From Vandiemenella viatica (taxonomy: Eukaryota; Arthropoda; Insecta; Orthoptera; Morabidae): a DNA stretch of 64,000 nt. The stretch is from NCBI GenBank assembly GCA_031002005.1, contig JARYHS010013630.1, positions 30,839,504 through 30,903,503 of the forward strand. The letters are read 5' to 3'. This document shows, in pieces, positions 23,684 to 34,787 of the stretch. Position numbers and translations under genes: made by a program. The notes below the pieces were generated by a model. The model was given only the letters and a program-made list of their open reading frames with translations, was not told the origin of the DNA and did not search any database. Each line of letters starts with the position of its first letter. The stretch's first letter is position 1.

Positions 23684-24830
23684 TCAGATGTCATTAGACG
23701 CCCGCGGAACACAAAAAGTAGAGCGTTGGTGACGAGCAGCCTCGATAACAGGATTCCATGCGTCACTTATCTGGAACCCACAATCCCTGTTAACCAAATC
23801 AGACGCGAGGCGAATTTCAAATGCTTCTTTGATGACGCTGTCCCAGAAGCCTCTCGCATGTGTCAGTACCTTAGTCGCTTCGAAATCAAAACCATGTCCT
23901 TCTGTCAAACTATGTTCTGCCACTGCGGATTTGTCTTTTTGCCCCAGGCGAACATGTCGGGCGTGTTCCAAACACCGTTGTTGTACGCACCGTATGGTCT
24001 GGCCGATGTATTTCTTCCCACATTCACACGGGATGCAGTAAACTCCGGGTGTACGAAGGGCAAGGTCATCTTTTGGAGAGCGCAAAATGTTTCTCAATTT
24101 CGGTGGTGGTAGGAAAATGGTCTTAATGCCATTTCTTGCCAGGACTCTTCCGACCCTAGATGTTGTGGCGCCAGAGTACGGCAAGAAGGCTAATTTATCG
24201 TGTGGACCATTATCGTGTTCATTAGGCCTGCGTTTCATTTCCCGGAATGCCAACTGTATCTGATGTTCATTGTACCCATTCTTCCTGAAGGTATCACGTA
24301 GATGTTTTAACTCACTAGGAAGGCTGTCTTTATCACATATTGCTCGCGCTCTGTGGACAAGAGTAGTTAGTACTGTCTTGCGCTGTGCCGGATGATGATA
24401 ACTGTGCGCGTTTAGGTACAGGTCCGTGTGCGTTGGCTTCCTGTACACCGTGTGTCCCAAAGTTCCATCAGCTTTCTTTATAATCAGAATGTCCAAAAAG
24501 GGCAGGCGACCTTCCTTTTCAACCTCCATCGTGAATTGGATGTTTTTGTTGACACTGTTCAAGTGAAGGAGAAACTTATCTAGGTTGTCTCTACCATGGG
24601 GCCAAACAACAAATGTGTCATCCACGTACCGAAAGAAGGCACTGGGCTTCATGGGGGCACTTTCCAACGCTTTCTCCTCAAAATGTTCATATAGAAATCA
24701 GCTATAACAGGTGACAGGGGACTGCCCATGGCAACTCCCTCGATCTGTTCATAGTAGTGCCCGTTAAACAAGAAGTACGATGATTGTAATGTGTGGCAGG
24801 CTCGAAGTGCTGTTGTAGTAGAGCCATCGT
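23684..24830 (-). pseudogene. PLE RT C-terminal half plus GIY-YIG (left arm)
   Basis: The frame at 23684-24667 reads the RT palm end RYVDDTFVVWPHG, GRLPFLDILI and HTVYRKPTHTDLYL, then GIY-YIG (RTPGVYCIPCECGKKYIGQT; later VIKEAFEIRLASDL with the presumed catalytic E). The upstream GVAMGSPLSPV block falls in another frame, owing to a frameshift shared with the right arm. It lacks all RT upstream of DTMALLQQHFEPAT. It differs from the right arm at few positions, for example a cysteine here (PCECGKK) where the right arm has phenylalanine. Confidence 0.88.
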
Positions 24831-24836
24831 ATCAGC

Positions 24837-25460
24837 CAGGTAGACTTCAAGACACTGACAACTGCACCTGAAGATGGCGACGGAGAATAAAGTCGCCGAA
24901 ATATTGTGTACTTCAAGGTAGACTTCAAGACACTGACAACTGCACCTGAAGATGGCGACGGAGAATAAAGTCGCCGAAATATTGTGTACTTCAAGGTAGA
25001 CTTCAAGACACTGACAACTGCACCTGAAGATGGCGACGGAGAATAAAGTCGCCGAAATATTGTGTACTTCAAGGTAGACTTCAAGACACTGACAACTGCA
25101 CCTGAAGATGGCGACGGAGAATAAAGTCGCCGAAATATTGTGTACTTCAAGGTAGACTTCAAGACACTGACAACTGCACCTGAAGATGGCGACGGAGAAT
25201 AAAGTCGCCGAAATATTGTGTACTTCAAGGTAGACTTCAAGACACTGACAACTGCACCTGAAGATGGCGACGGAGAATAAAGTCGCCGAAATATTGTGTA
25301 CTTCAAGGTAGACTTCAAGACACTGACAACTGCACCTGAAGATGGCGTCGGAGAATAAAGTCGCCGAAATATTGTGTACTTCAAGGTAGACTTCAAGACA
25401 CTGACAACTGCACCTGAAGATGGCGACGGAGAATAAAGTCGCCGAAATATTGTGTATTAA
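24837..25460 (+). repeat. Tandem array, 8 copies of a 78-bp pLTR unit with hammerhead-like core
   Basis: Core CTGAAGA recurs every 78 bp (about 24867, 24946, 25024, 25102, 25180, 25258, 25336, 25414). Each unit runs CTTCAAGGTAGACTTC...CGAAATATTGTGTA. Copies are almost identical; the seventh has GGCGTCGG for GGCGACGG. The last unit runs on into the ordinary pLTR end (TTAACAATAATATTACTCGG). 78 is a multiple of three, which explains the long open frames across it (24702-26330 and 24764-25396, minus strand); these are artefacts. Confidence 0.95.
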
Positions 25461-25503
25461 CAATAATATTACTCGGTTTGTTGCCCGAGAAACATTTATA
25501 AAT

Positions 25504-26256
25504 AGGACGATAATATCTTGGTTGTGACGCAAAGACCAAAGTGCTTTACGTTCAGCAGCTGTGGTGTTGGGCCGAGGCGGTTTGGCCTTGCTTAATATTC
25601 GGCTGGTTTCTCGCCTTATCTCTTCAGCAGCGCTCACAGGCAAACCACGAACTGCTAACTCGACGCCAGTGAGAATTTCCCTGTATGGAATGGTCTTGGG
25701 TACTGGCGCAAAATTTAACCCTTTAGATAGAACTGAAAAGGTGGCAGTATCTAATTCAGCACCACTCAGATTAATTACTGTCCTTCTATCAGGTGCAGAA
25801 GAGGTATTAACTTTGTGGGCAAGTCGGGCAAATTTTCCGCATTGCCGTGCCGTCGCACGGCGTTGAACTCTGTGACTTTCAGCGACGGTACAGCTGTCTA
25901 CCCACTCCCAGGCGTCACGGTGCAGATAGTTAGACAAAAACATGTGGCAAGCAAGAAGAGACTGAGAAACAGAGTCTAACTCACGCCTGGTGTATTGAAT
26001 CCTCTCCCTCACCAGAGACAAACTCGCTTTCCGTAGAATTTTCTTCGCCGCAAAAGATTCAATCGGGTGACGAATCTCGGCAAAACGAGGTACAATGTTT
26101 TGGTCCCGGCATCGTTGGAGAAAAGCGAGAGCACTAAGAAGTCTTGACCTCTTCTTGCGAAGCTTCTCCAGTCGCTTAACGCGACGATATATATCCTCCC
26201 CGTAGAGGTAAGTTATAAATGAATGTAATTTCTCTCGGCGTTGTTTATTTATAAAC
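25504..26256 (-). pseudogene. PLE N-terminal ORF fragment
   Basis: Minus-strand coding piece FINKQRREKLHSFITYLYGE...RLEKLRKKRSRLLSALAFLQ...KGLNFAPVPKTIPYREI...AKPPRPNTTAAERKALW, homologous to 38040-38800 of the second PLE family. It is cut off at NQDIIVL, where the next family member continues PADKGNATVLL, and joined to inverted pLTR sequence at 25503/25504. It covers the region upstream of the RT core. Confidence 0.85.
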
Positions 26257-26297
26257 GTTTCTCGGGCAACAAACCGAGTAATATTATTGTTAATACA

Positions 26298-27535
26298 CAA
26301 TATTTCGGCGACTTTATTCTCCGTCGCCATCTTCAGGTGCAGTTGTCAGTGTCTTGAAGTCTACCTTGAAGTACACAATATTTCGGCGACTTTATTCTCC
26401 GTCGCCATCTTCAGGTGCAGTTGTCAGTGTCTTGAAGTCTACCTTGAAGTACACAATATTTCGGCGACTTTATTCTCCGTCGCCATCTTCAGGTGCAGTT
26501 GTCAGTGTCTTGAAGTCTACCTTGAAGTACACAATATTTCGGCGACTTTATTCTCCGTCGCCATCTTCAGGTGCAGTTGTCAGTGTCTTGAAGTCTACCT
26601 TGAAGTACACAATATTTCGGCGACTTTATTCTCCGTCGCCATCTTCAGGTGCAGTTGTCAGTGTCTTGAAGTCTACCTTGAAGTACACAATATTTCGGCG
26701 ACTTTATTCTCCGTCGCCATCTTCAGGTGCAGTTGTCAGTGTCCTGAAGTCTACCTTGAAGTACACAATATTTCGGCGACTTTATTCTCCGTCGCCATCT
26801 TCAGGTGCAGTTGTCAGTGTCTTGAAGTCTACCTTGAAGTACACAATATTTCGGCGACTTTATTCTCCGACGCCATCTTCAGGTGCAGTTGTCAGTGTCT
26901 TGAAGTCTACCTTGAAGTACACAATATTTCGGCGACTTTATTCTCCGTCGCCATCTTCAGGTGCAGTTGTCAGTGTCTTGAAGTCTACCTTGAAGTACAC
27001 AATATTTCGGCGACTTTATTCTCCGTCGCCATCTTCAGGTGCAGTTGTCAGTGTCTTGAAGTCTACCTTGAAGTACACAATATTTCGGCGACTTTATTCT
27101 CCGACGCCATCTTCAGGTGCAGTTGTCAGTGTCTTGAAGTCTACCTTGAAGTACACAATATTTCGGCGACTTTATTCTCCGTCGCCATCTTCAGGTGCAG
27201 TTGTCAGTGTCTTGAAGTCTACCTTGAAGTACACAATATTTCGGCGACTTTATTCTCCGTCGCCATCTTCAGGTGCAGTTGTCAGTGTCTTGAAGTCTAC
27301 CTTGAAGTACACAATATTTCGGCGACTTTATTCTCCGTCGCCATCTTCAGGTGCAGTTGTCAGTGTCTTGAAGTCTACCTTGAAGTACACAATATTTCGG
27401 CGACTTTATTCTCCGTCGCCATCTTCAGGTGCAGTTGTCAGTGTCTTGAAGTCTACCTTGAAGTACACAATATTTCGGCGACTTTATTCTCCGTCGCCAT
27501 CTTCAGGTGCAGTTTTCAGTGTCTTGAAGTCTACC
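26298..27535 (-). repeat. Tandem array, 16 copies of the 78-bp hammerhead-like unit
   Basis: Same unit as 24837-25460 but in the opposite orientation (sense on minus). The core, seen as TCTTCAG on +, recurs every 78 bp from about 26329 to 27499. Two copies, three units apart, carry the GACGCC variant (about 26868 and 27102); one has GTGTCCTGAAG (about 26741) and the RT-proximal copy has AGTTTTCAG. The variant pattern suggests local duplication of a 3-unit block. The long + strand frames 26287-27672 and 26354-27610 are by-products of the 78-bp period. Confidence 0.95.
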
Positions 27536-27539
27536 TGGC

Positions 27540-28691
27540 TGATACGATGGCTCTACTACAACAGCACTTCGAGCCTGCCACACATTACAATCATCGTACT
27601 TCTTGTTTAACGGGCACTACTATGAACAGATCGAGGGAGTTGCCATGGGCAGTCCCCTGTCACCTGTTATAGCTGATTTCTATATGGAACATTTTGAGGA
27701 GAAAGCGTTGGAAAGTGCCCCCATGAAGCCCAGTGCCTTCTTTCGGTACGTGGATGACACATTTGTTGTTTGGCCCCATGGTAGAGACAACCTAGATAAG
27801 TTTCTCCTTCACTTGAACAGTGTCAACAAAAACATCCAATTCACGATGGAGGTTGAAAAGGAAGGTCGCCTGCCCTTTTTGGACATTCTGATTATAAAGA
27901 AAGCTGATGGAACTTTGGGACACACGGTGTACAGGAAGCCAACGCACACGGACCTGTACCTAAACGCGCACAGTTATCATCATCCGGCACAGCGCAAGAC
28001 AGTACTAACTACTCTTGTCCACAGAGCGCGAGCAATATGTGATAAAGACAGCCTTCCTAGTGAGTTAAAACATCTACGTGATACCTTCAGGAAGAATGGG
28101 TACAATGAACATCAGATACAGTTGGCATTCCGGGAAATGAAACGCAGGCCTAATGAACACGATAATGGTCCACACGATAAATTAGCCTTCTTGCCGTACT
28201 CTGGCGCCACAACATCTAGGGTCGGAAGAGTCCTGGCAAGAAATGGCATTAAGACCATTTTCCTACCACCACCGAAATTGAGAAACATTTTGCGCTCTCC
28301 AAAAGATGACCTTGCCCTTCGTACACCCGGAGTTTACTGCATCCCGTTTGAATGTGGGAAGAAATACATCGGCCAGACCATACGGTGCGTACAACAACGG
28401 TGTTTGGAACACGCCCGACATGTTCGCCTGGGGCAAAAAGACAAATCCGCAGTGGCAGAACATAGTTTGACAGAAGGACATGGTTTTGATTTCGAAGCGA
28501 CTAAGGTACTGACACATGCGAGAGGCTTCTGGGACAGCGTCATCAAAGAAGCATTTGAAATTCGCCTCGCGTCTGATTTGGTTAACAGGGATTGTGGGTT
28601 CCAGATAAGTGACGCATGGAATCCTGTTATCGAGGCTGCTCGTCACCAACGCTCTACTTTTTGTGTTCCGCGGGCGTCTAATGACATCTGA
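27540..28691 (+). pseudogene. PLE RT C-terminal half plus GIY-YIG (right arm)
   Basis: The frame 27603-28691 encodes FNGHYYEQIEGVAMGSPLSP, RYVDDTFVVWPHGRDNL (RT motif with both aspartates), GRLPFLDILIIKKADG, then PGVYCIPFECGKKYIGQTIR (GIY-YIG, with F where the left arm has C), WDSVIKEAFEIRL and a C-terminus ending ASNDI. A 2-base CA duplication near 27578 puts the upstream LLQQHFEPAT segment out of frame; the left arm shares it. N-terminal RT motifs 1-3 are absent, so it is not an autonomous RT. Confidence 0.88.
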
Positions 28692-28759
28692 GATGCTGCT
28701 AGGCAACAGAACAACATCTGTCGTTGCCATGCCAGTTTTCAAACAACACGCTAAAGGCT

Positions 28760-28913
28760 GACTTCAAGGTAGACTTCAAGACACTGACAACTGCACCTGA
28801 AGATGGCGACGGAGAATAAAGTCGCCGAAATATTGTGTATTAACAATAATATTACTCGGTTTGTTGCCCGAGAAACGTTTATAAATAAACAACTCCGAGA
28901 GAAATTACATTCA
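28760..28913 (+). repeat. 3' pLTR of the PLE composite with hammerhead-like motif
   Basis: Single-copy version of the array unit followed by the pLTR end (TTAACAATAATATTACTCGG, TTGTTGCCCGAGAAACG) and by sequence encoding FINKQLREKLHSF, the first residues of the PLE ORF after its start. It stops at the right target duplication. Confidence 0.85.
28797..28839 (+). ncRNA. Hammerhead-ribozyme-like motif
   Basis: CUGAAGA (28797-28803), extra U, six-pair stem II GGCGAC/GUCGCC, GAAA, then AUAUUGUGUA, which can form a very short stem III ending in a GUA triplet. This is the same core that is repeated in both 78-bp arrays. Stem I partners are weak. Minimal, possibly dimer-dependent hammerheads are known from animal PLEs. 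Confidence 0.65.
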
Positions 28914-29957
28914 TTTACCATTTTATAATTACATTTCTTTATTATGAAATTCCTTAAGTCAATTTATACTTTATCCCTCCAAAAGCAACTATCTACTCTT
29001 TTACATGATTCCACCTCAAACTAATAGTTACATCATTCCACTATTGTCTGTGATCAGATAAGAGATGTTAAACTGTTTCTTTAAAAATACCTAAACACAT
29101 TCATTTTAAATTAAAATACATTCTACGATATTTCACTTTATATCACATCCTACAAAACTTATTAACAACAGCCTGCATAGAACAACATCCAATTTGTCAC
29201 TCTCCTTACCAAAAGAGCCAGTCTTTTCCAATGCTTTGAAGTGAATTTCACTCCAATCATTTATACGGTTGATTTGCGTATACCAATTGAAATATAATTC
29301 CATTAAACATATAATGAACTCTGTTTAATAACATGTTATTTATGTTCTTAGTGATATAAGTTTAATACATACTCTGCATGTGGTACCCTCAGTGCACCTG
29401 ACAATGCTGAAAAAAAAGGAGAATACTCCTTATCTCCTCCTGAATTGAAATTGTATCCACATCATTTGTTTGTTGAAACTAATTTTAAAGAATTTATGAT
29501 TGTTTATACCCCACAGCCACACTTCAGTACTACTCATATTGCTTCTCTGCAAGAAGTATTTGAAGTTGTTCTGCCTGCTGCATGTACAAAAAATTGTGTT
29601 ATTTGTAAGCACATAAATTAGTAGTTTAAATACCCATTAAAAATGACAGGTTTCACCTATGATGGTAGTTGAAATTTCTTCTTAAAAATTTTCTTGGGAA
29701 AAATTAGTAACTATTTTTTTTTATCTATTTATTAAGATTTTTTGTGATGTGAGTAAGCATTTTCTCGTTAGATTGTCAGGGTATATAGTGAGGATATTTT
29801 TAAATAACTGCATTTGTTTTCAAATGACGGAAATTCTAATTATCATGAAAAGTTTCTAAGTAAAGTATTATAAATGAATAACTATTATTTATTTGATTGG
29901 TATATGTTGTGATTACCTATGTTTCATGTAAAATTTCACTGTTTCTTATCTTCTGTC

Positions 29958-29988
<31 letters not shown>

Positions 29989-30099
29989 GGTTATGTTGTG
30001 ATCTGATTCTACTAATGCTACAGAGAACGTTAGATGCTCTTCTCCTTGCATGAACTTCTGCATTTAGTCATCATAAACCAACAAAAAGAAACTTGTAAA

Positions 30100-30213
30100 G
30101 TTGATTTTTAAGATGTTTATTTTTTTATCTTCACCATTGCTTTTTGGTTTTGCTCTAGTGATGCTTCATACTTAGAATTTTTTAATAATTGTTCTTCATT
30201 ATACATAATCTGT
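30100..30213 (+). repeat. 114-bp direct repeat, copy 1
   Basis: GTTGATTTTTAAGATG to about ATACATAATCTGT. Matches 31880-31993 with only a few differences. Flanks are unrelated. Confidence 0.85.
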
Positions 30214-31879
30214 CTCATATTTTTCAAGTTACTTTTGCAACTTTTATCTAGAATTTCAATTAGACTTCCTTTTAACAATTTAAGTGCAAGTAATATCAAA
30301 TGCACTTATTTACTTGATATTTTGTGGTTAGAAAAGCAGCACTGTGGTGGCAGCCAGAGTAACTAACAGTTCAGTCAATCTATTCAGGTAACATCCACTG
30401 ATAAATCTGAAGACTACTGTACTAATCCACAAAGCTGATGAATTGGAGCTAATAAATGCCATGATATGATTCATGAGTAGGACAGCTGATTACACATTAC
30501 TGTGCAGCGGTGAGAGGAGGGGGAGGGGGCAAAAAAAAAAAAAATTACTGACTCGAAGTTAAACTAGTTCTCCAAACTTTTCAAAACTACAGAACATCAT
30601 GTACTACAGATGAAAACAACCCGGATCCCACAAGGGGAAAAAATAGCTTTATACCAATTTTATATCAACATCTTATGGCTGTTTAAACTTACATCTGAGT
30701 TTAATGCATCCCTATCGCATACAGCATGCGTAGCAGTTTGATGACATATACTCTACTGTGTTCTGAAAAAAATGAACATTTTGGTTTATCACATGGAGAA
30801 TTATGCCTTTCTTCACAGTGTAGTTCCCTTCATTAATTATAGATACATCTGTTATAGAAAATAACTTTCAGGATAGAAATAACTGAGTTAGGAAGCTTGT
30901 TCATGAGCTGTGATTATTGCATATAAAACTGTGAAAAGTCTTTACAATTAGTTTATAGTGAAAGTAGTTGTATTTTAATCACTCGCTTTTTAGTGGCACT
31001 ATTAGAATTTGAATTTGTGAATTGAAATTAATTTGTGTTATTTTGTAGAATCTATGTCAAAGTTCTTAAAGAAGGTTGTTATTTTCAAAAATAATTATTT
31101 TCCCCCTCAGTTCCATTGAATGGCAGTAGGTAAAAAGTTTGTTGTTTTAACTTTGTCGTAAATACCAGGAAGGATATGAAAACCCATCATTTACCACAGA
31201 TGAATGCAGGAAGGCCAGACTTAGGACAAGGAGAAAGACATGAACACATGCATACCTATCACATGACATGAAAGATAAACCAAATGGGAAGGGTGGGCAT
31301 TGCAGTGCTGGGGAATAAGGTGGGGGCAAGGGTAGAGGGGATTTCATGCCTCACCTGTGGTAAGTGATGGTTTATTTTTCCTGTACTTACTTTGGTTCAT
31401 CGCCTGTCAGAAGTTTCATTGTCACTGTTATCTAATGTTGCCATAAGTAAATTTCATATTTCTTCAACACAGCAACTCAAAAATAAAGTTGCATTATTAT
31501 TGCTCTTTTTAATTCAGTGTTTGTGGCACTAGTCCTATTTACTGTACATAGTAACACATTGTTATATAGAAAATTCTGTATGCAGGGAAATTTCTGTAAT
31601 ATTGTTTTCTTTTAACCTTTGACAAGACAATTTGTCAGTTTAGTGAAATAGTAAACAGTTGTGAGGATGGTAATCATGATGAATTTTCCAGCATCTTGAA
31701 TTTTTAGCAATGTGTGAAGGATTGAATTACATTGAATTTCTTAAGTAATGAAGAAAGACGTTCATAATAGAGAGAAAATGGGAGGAGGGGGTTGGAGAGA
31801 GTACTTGGATCATACCTAATCTGACATCTATCCATCTTGAATTTGAATATTGTAATTGATTTCTGAGAAAGGATGTATT

Positions 31880-31993
31880 GTTGATTTTTAAGATGTGTAT
31901 TTTTTTATCTTCACCATTGCTTTTTGGTTTTACTCTAGTGATGCTTCATACTTAGAATTTTTTAATAATTGCTCTTCATTATACATCATCTGT
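31880..31993 (+). repeat. 114-bp direct repeat, copy 2
   Basis: Second copy of 30100-30213, 1780 bp downstream in the same orientation. Confidence 0.85.
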
Positions 31994-33531
31994 TCTCTTT
32001 GGTTCATAGTTTGGATGTCATAAAGCATTATTCACTGTAAAATTTATTTTTTCAAATGTTGGTTAATTCTGTCATGATTTTTCAATAAATCTGTGAGATT
32101 AGTGGTAAGTTCTTTCAATTAGGTACTTTAAAATTTTCAATTAAAAAGCTCTCATCAAAATATAATTGCTTGTGCTGAATCATTGAAGATCTTGGAGAAG
32201 TCAGCTATATGAACAAACTAGTGGTAAAAAGAATTTAATAAAGGCCCAAAAGCTATTAAAGACCTAAATTCCAATCAAACTTCCGTTTTTTTTTTACTTA
32301 AAAAGCATTAATAAAGTATGATGTAAAATCATTATGCATGCTCATTAGAAATACTTGACTGTACATATTTTAAAAAAATTCATTTAATCCATTTCAGTTG
32401 ATGATTCAGGCATGAAATGTATCATGCCACAGCTTATTTTGGAGGAACTAAATTTTCTTCTGAAAGAGCAATGCAAACAGATTACTGAGGACACATTTCA
32501 CAAAGCCAGTTCAGAACCTACATTCATGAAATGCATCATCATTAACAACTAAGAGGTCGTGCCCTCCAATAAATTTTGAAATAGAACTTTTATAATTATA
32601 AAAAATTGTTAAAACAAAAAAAAAGAAGAATTAGAGTTGCTCATGTTGACTGTTTTATTTGTCTGTCATGTTACTGTTGATTCAGAATTTCATGTGCAGG
32701 GAATTGGACATTTGGAAGAAATATTTGCTAGAGAAGGCTGAAATTATGGAAGAAAAATTCTTTGATTTGGCACTAGCATAATGCACCAACCAGCATTGTA
32801 CAAGAATGTTTGACCAGAAACTCGACAAATTTCGTTAAACAAACACTAAATGTAAGCATCATGGCATTCCCCTGGAAGCCTGAAATAACCACCTCATGGA
32901 AGAAGTTTTCAAGAGCTAGAAAATAAAATTCACAGAAGGAGCTGAGGCCACTGAAGAAAGTACCCATAAGAACTATTTCAAAGACTGAATTACATAAGTA
33001 TATCATATCTAATGGACCATATTTTGAAGGCTAGATAATAAATTTGGATAATGAAATCAATTTTTTCTGTTTTGTTTGATAATCTTCAGTATTTGGGGTA
33101 ATATGTAACAGTTACTATGACTCCTCGTATGAACTACAGTTTTCATTAAATTCTCAAAGGCAGAATTAGACATACAAAAGTATTCGACTACTTGATGAGG
33201 TTAATTTAACAGGATGGAGAAATGTGGAATAAGGTCAGACTGGTTGTAAACAAGGATTTAATTGCTAGAGGCTGCGTTCTGTATTGCTCCGATTTACTTA
33301 GTGTCCTAATTTCAGTTATTCTAATCTACAAAGTGAATGTAGATGGTTAATGTTTGTACTTGAACTCCAATCAAGTAAACAAAGCCAAAATATAAATTTT
33401 ATAACATCAGTAGTTACAAGGCCTGATATCAACTAAATAATGGCCCATAAATGTAAATTATTAAATGAACTGTGTGTGTTCTTGTTACAATATTTAATAA
33501 TCCATATCATAATTTATCGTAATTTCTTCAG

Positions 33532-33721
33532 GAACCAAAGTCTCTGCGAAGTCCAGCAACTGTATGAAGAGAAGAAATTTGAGCAATTAACTGAAATACT
33601 TCAAGAAACATTCCGTTACCAGCAACCAGGCAGTGGTTCTGGAAGCCCAGAAAATTGTCCAGATCGTGCTACACAACTGGCAATGCTCATGGATGCCCTC
33701 TGGCACCTAAAAAAATATCAG
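33532..33721 (+). CDS. CABIN1: CABIN1-like exon 2 of 4 in window
   Basis: Acceptor TAATTTCTTCAG, donor CAG|GTAACA. After one base completing the codon from exon 1, it reads NQSLCEVQQLYEEKKFEQLT...RATQLAMLMDALWHLKKYQ and ends in phase 0. QSLCEVQQLYEEKKFEQL corresponds to QSLEEIQRLYEAGDYKAV of vertebrate CABIN1, and LMDALWHLKKYQ to LQDSLLRLKDYR (from memory of the family). A serine/glycine/proline insert (QPGSGSGSPENC) occupies the place of the vertebrate linker. Helical TPR-like segment. The start at 33440 of the longer open frame is not real, because the upstream part is intron. Confidence 0.9.
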
Positions 33722-34712
33722 GTAACACTTTTTTACTATCCTTATGACAAATATGATGAATTTCGTGTTTCTTGGACTTAAATTATATCAAGGTTACAAA
33801 TAATAACACCTTATGGTTGGTATTAGAGTCAGACCTCATCAAGCATCACTTTGTTTTGCATTTTTATTTAGGAAAAAGTAATGGGTTTGATGGTAACGGA
33901 GCTGATTATCAAATATTAAGATAAATAAGGGAACAGGCACAGCAAGCGGGTACCATCATTTATTCCAGAGGTTCATCACATTATGTAAAAACAGTAAAAA
34001 AAATATATGCACTGAATATGGATGTAATTTTTGTAAATAAGCACTTTTTCAGCAGGACAATGTGAAATGCACAGAGTGGGAGTCATCACATTCTCCTGCT
34101 GAAGAATGTTCTTTTGGCCAGTAACAGCTTACGCCAATTCTTTTTAACGTATAGATTTATAATTGAAACGCTGTGTGTGTGTAGATGTACACTTTGAACA
34201 CAGAGTGAGTCTTTTTCCTTACTGTACTACTGTCTTCAGCACTCCCTACAACATGAAGTCATAGAGTAACTTTGAAATGTCACATCAAATTGATGCATTT
34301 CCACAGTAGGAGGTGAAAGAAAATTTTATACAGACTTTTCCCTTTACATAAAATTTACCATTGGAATTTTTCTACTGTCATAGGGATTCATACTGGTGCT
34401 TCTTGTAATAATCTCACCTCCAGTGAAATCCTTCATGTGCCGTGTTTCATAAAGAGAATTTTTGTGATCTGGTTTATTCCAGATAATAAGTTCTTCAGTT
34501 TGATAAACTCAATCTTTACAGTAATTCTGGTGTTTATGTAACAACATGCTTCATGTTCCACTGCTTTGAAAAAATGTACAGTAGGCAGTTTTTTGTGTTG
34601 CAACACGAGAATTATTGGACCGCAGTGAACAGATTACAACTTTAGTAATTGTTAGTTTTTGTTTCTCATGTTTGGATTTTTCTGCTTTATATTTCTTGTT
34701 TTAAGTTATCAA

Positions 34713-34787
34713 GCAGGCTGTTGGCTGAGTGGTTAAGGCATCTGACTGGAGATCGACAGGTCCTCGGCAGTGATTTTCATAGACCCT
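34713..34787 (+). mobile_element. SINE-B split copy, 5' half
   Basis: tRNA-Ser-like head GGCTGAGTGGTTAAGGCATC plus TGACTGGAGATCGACAGG and TCGGCAGTGATTTTCA. It is cut at AGACCCT by the LTR retrotransposon 34788-45688 and resumes at 45690. Confidence 0.75.

Larger units (their letters stand above)
23490..28913. mobile_element. 5.4-kb inverted PLE composite inserted as one unit
   Basis: Bounded by an identical 12-bp duplication TTTACCATTTTA (23478-23489 and 28914-28925), so the whole block integrated once. Order on the + strand: pLTR(-), endonuclease-RT(-), 8-copy array(+), N-terminal ORF piece(-), pLTR(-), 16-copy array(-), RT-endonuclease(+), pLTR(+). The two outer 3' halves (23490-24836 and 27536-28880) are near-identical inverted copies. 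Both have the same abrupt array-to-RT junction (array end|GGCTGATACGATGG), so one copy derives from the other or both from a common template. Confidence 0.9.
28926..33531. other. Long AT-rich intron stretch
   Basis: Intron 1 of the recognised CABIN1 exons. It contains poly-A runs (about 29958-29983, 30531-30544) and one internal duplication (separate entry). About 32395-32560 has a short open reading DDSGMKCIMPQLILEELNFL after a TTTCAG, but no splice partner or homologue could be assigned. Confidence 0.5.

Noticed and set aside
23633..24112. 159-residue frames antisense to the PLE nuclease (also 28263-28742)
   Set aside because: Occur in both arms because the arms are identical; the coding strand is the opposite one.
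24837..27535. CRISPR-like array
   Set aside because: Units are contiguous and identical with no variable spacers; the sequence is a eukaryotic retroelement terminal repeat.
24764..27610. Repeat proteins of 210-461 residues predicted across the 78-bp arrays
   Set aside because: Open only because the period is a multiple of three; both strands are open, and composition follows the repeat.
32390..32560. Extra exon after TTTCAG reading DDSGMKCIMPQL
   Set aside because: No donor in the right place, no match to the CABIN1 order, and phase does not fit between exons 1 and 2.
33440..33531. Upstream extension of exon 2 to ATG 33440
   Set aside because: A clear acceptor (TTTCTTCAG) lies at 33531, and the family match and the phase of exon 1 both start after it.
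34713..34787. Functional tRNA-Ser gene
   Set aside because: Only the D-arm/anticodon side is present and the same head is followed by a SINE body elsewhere.
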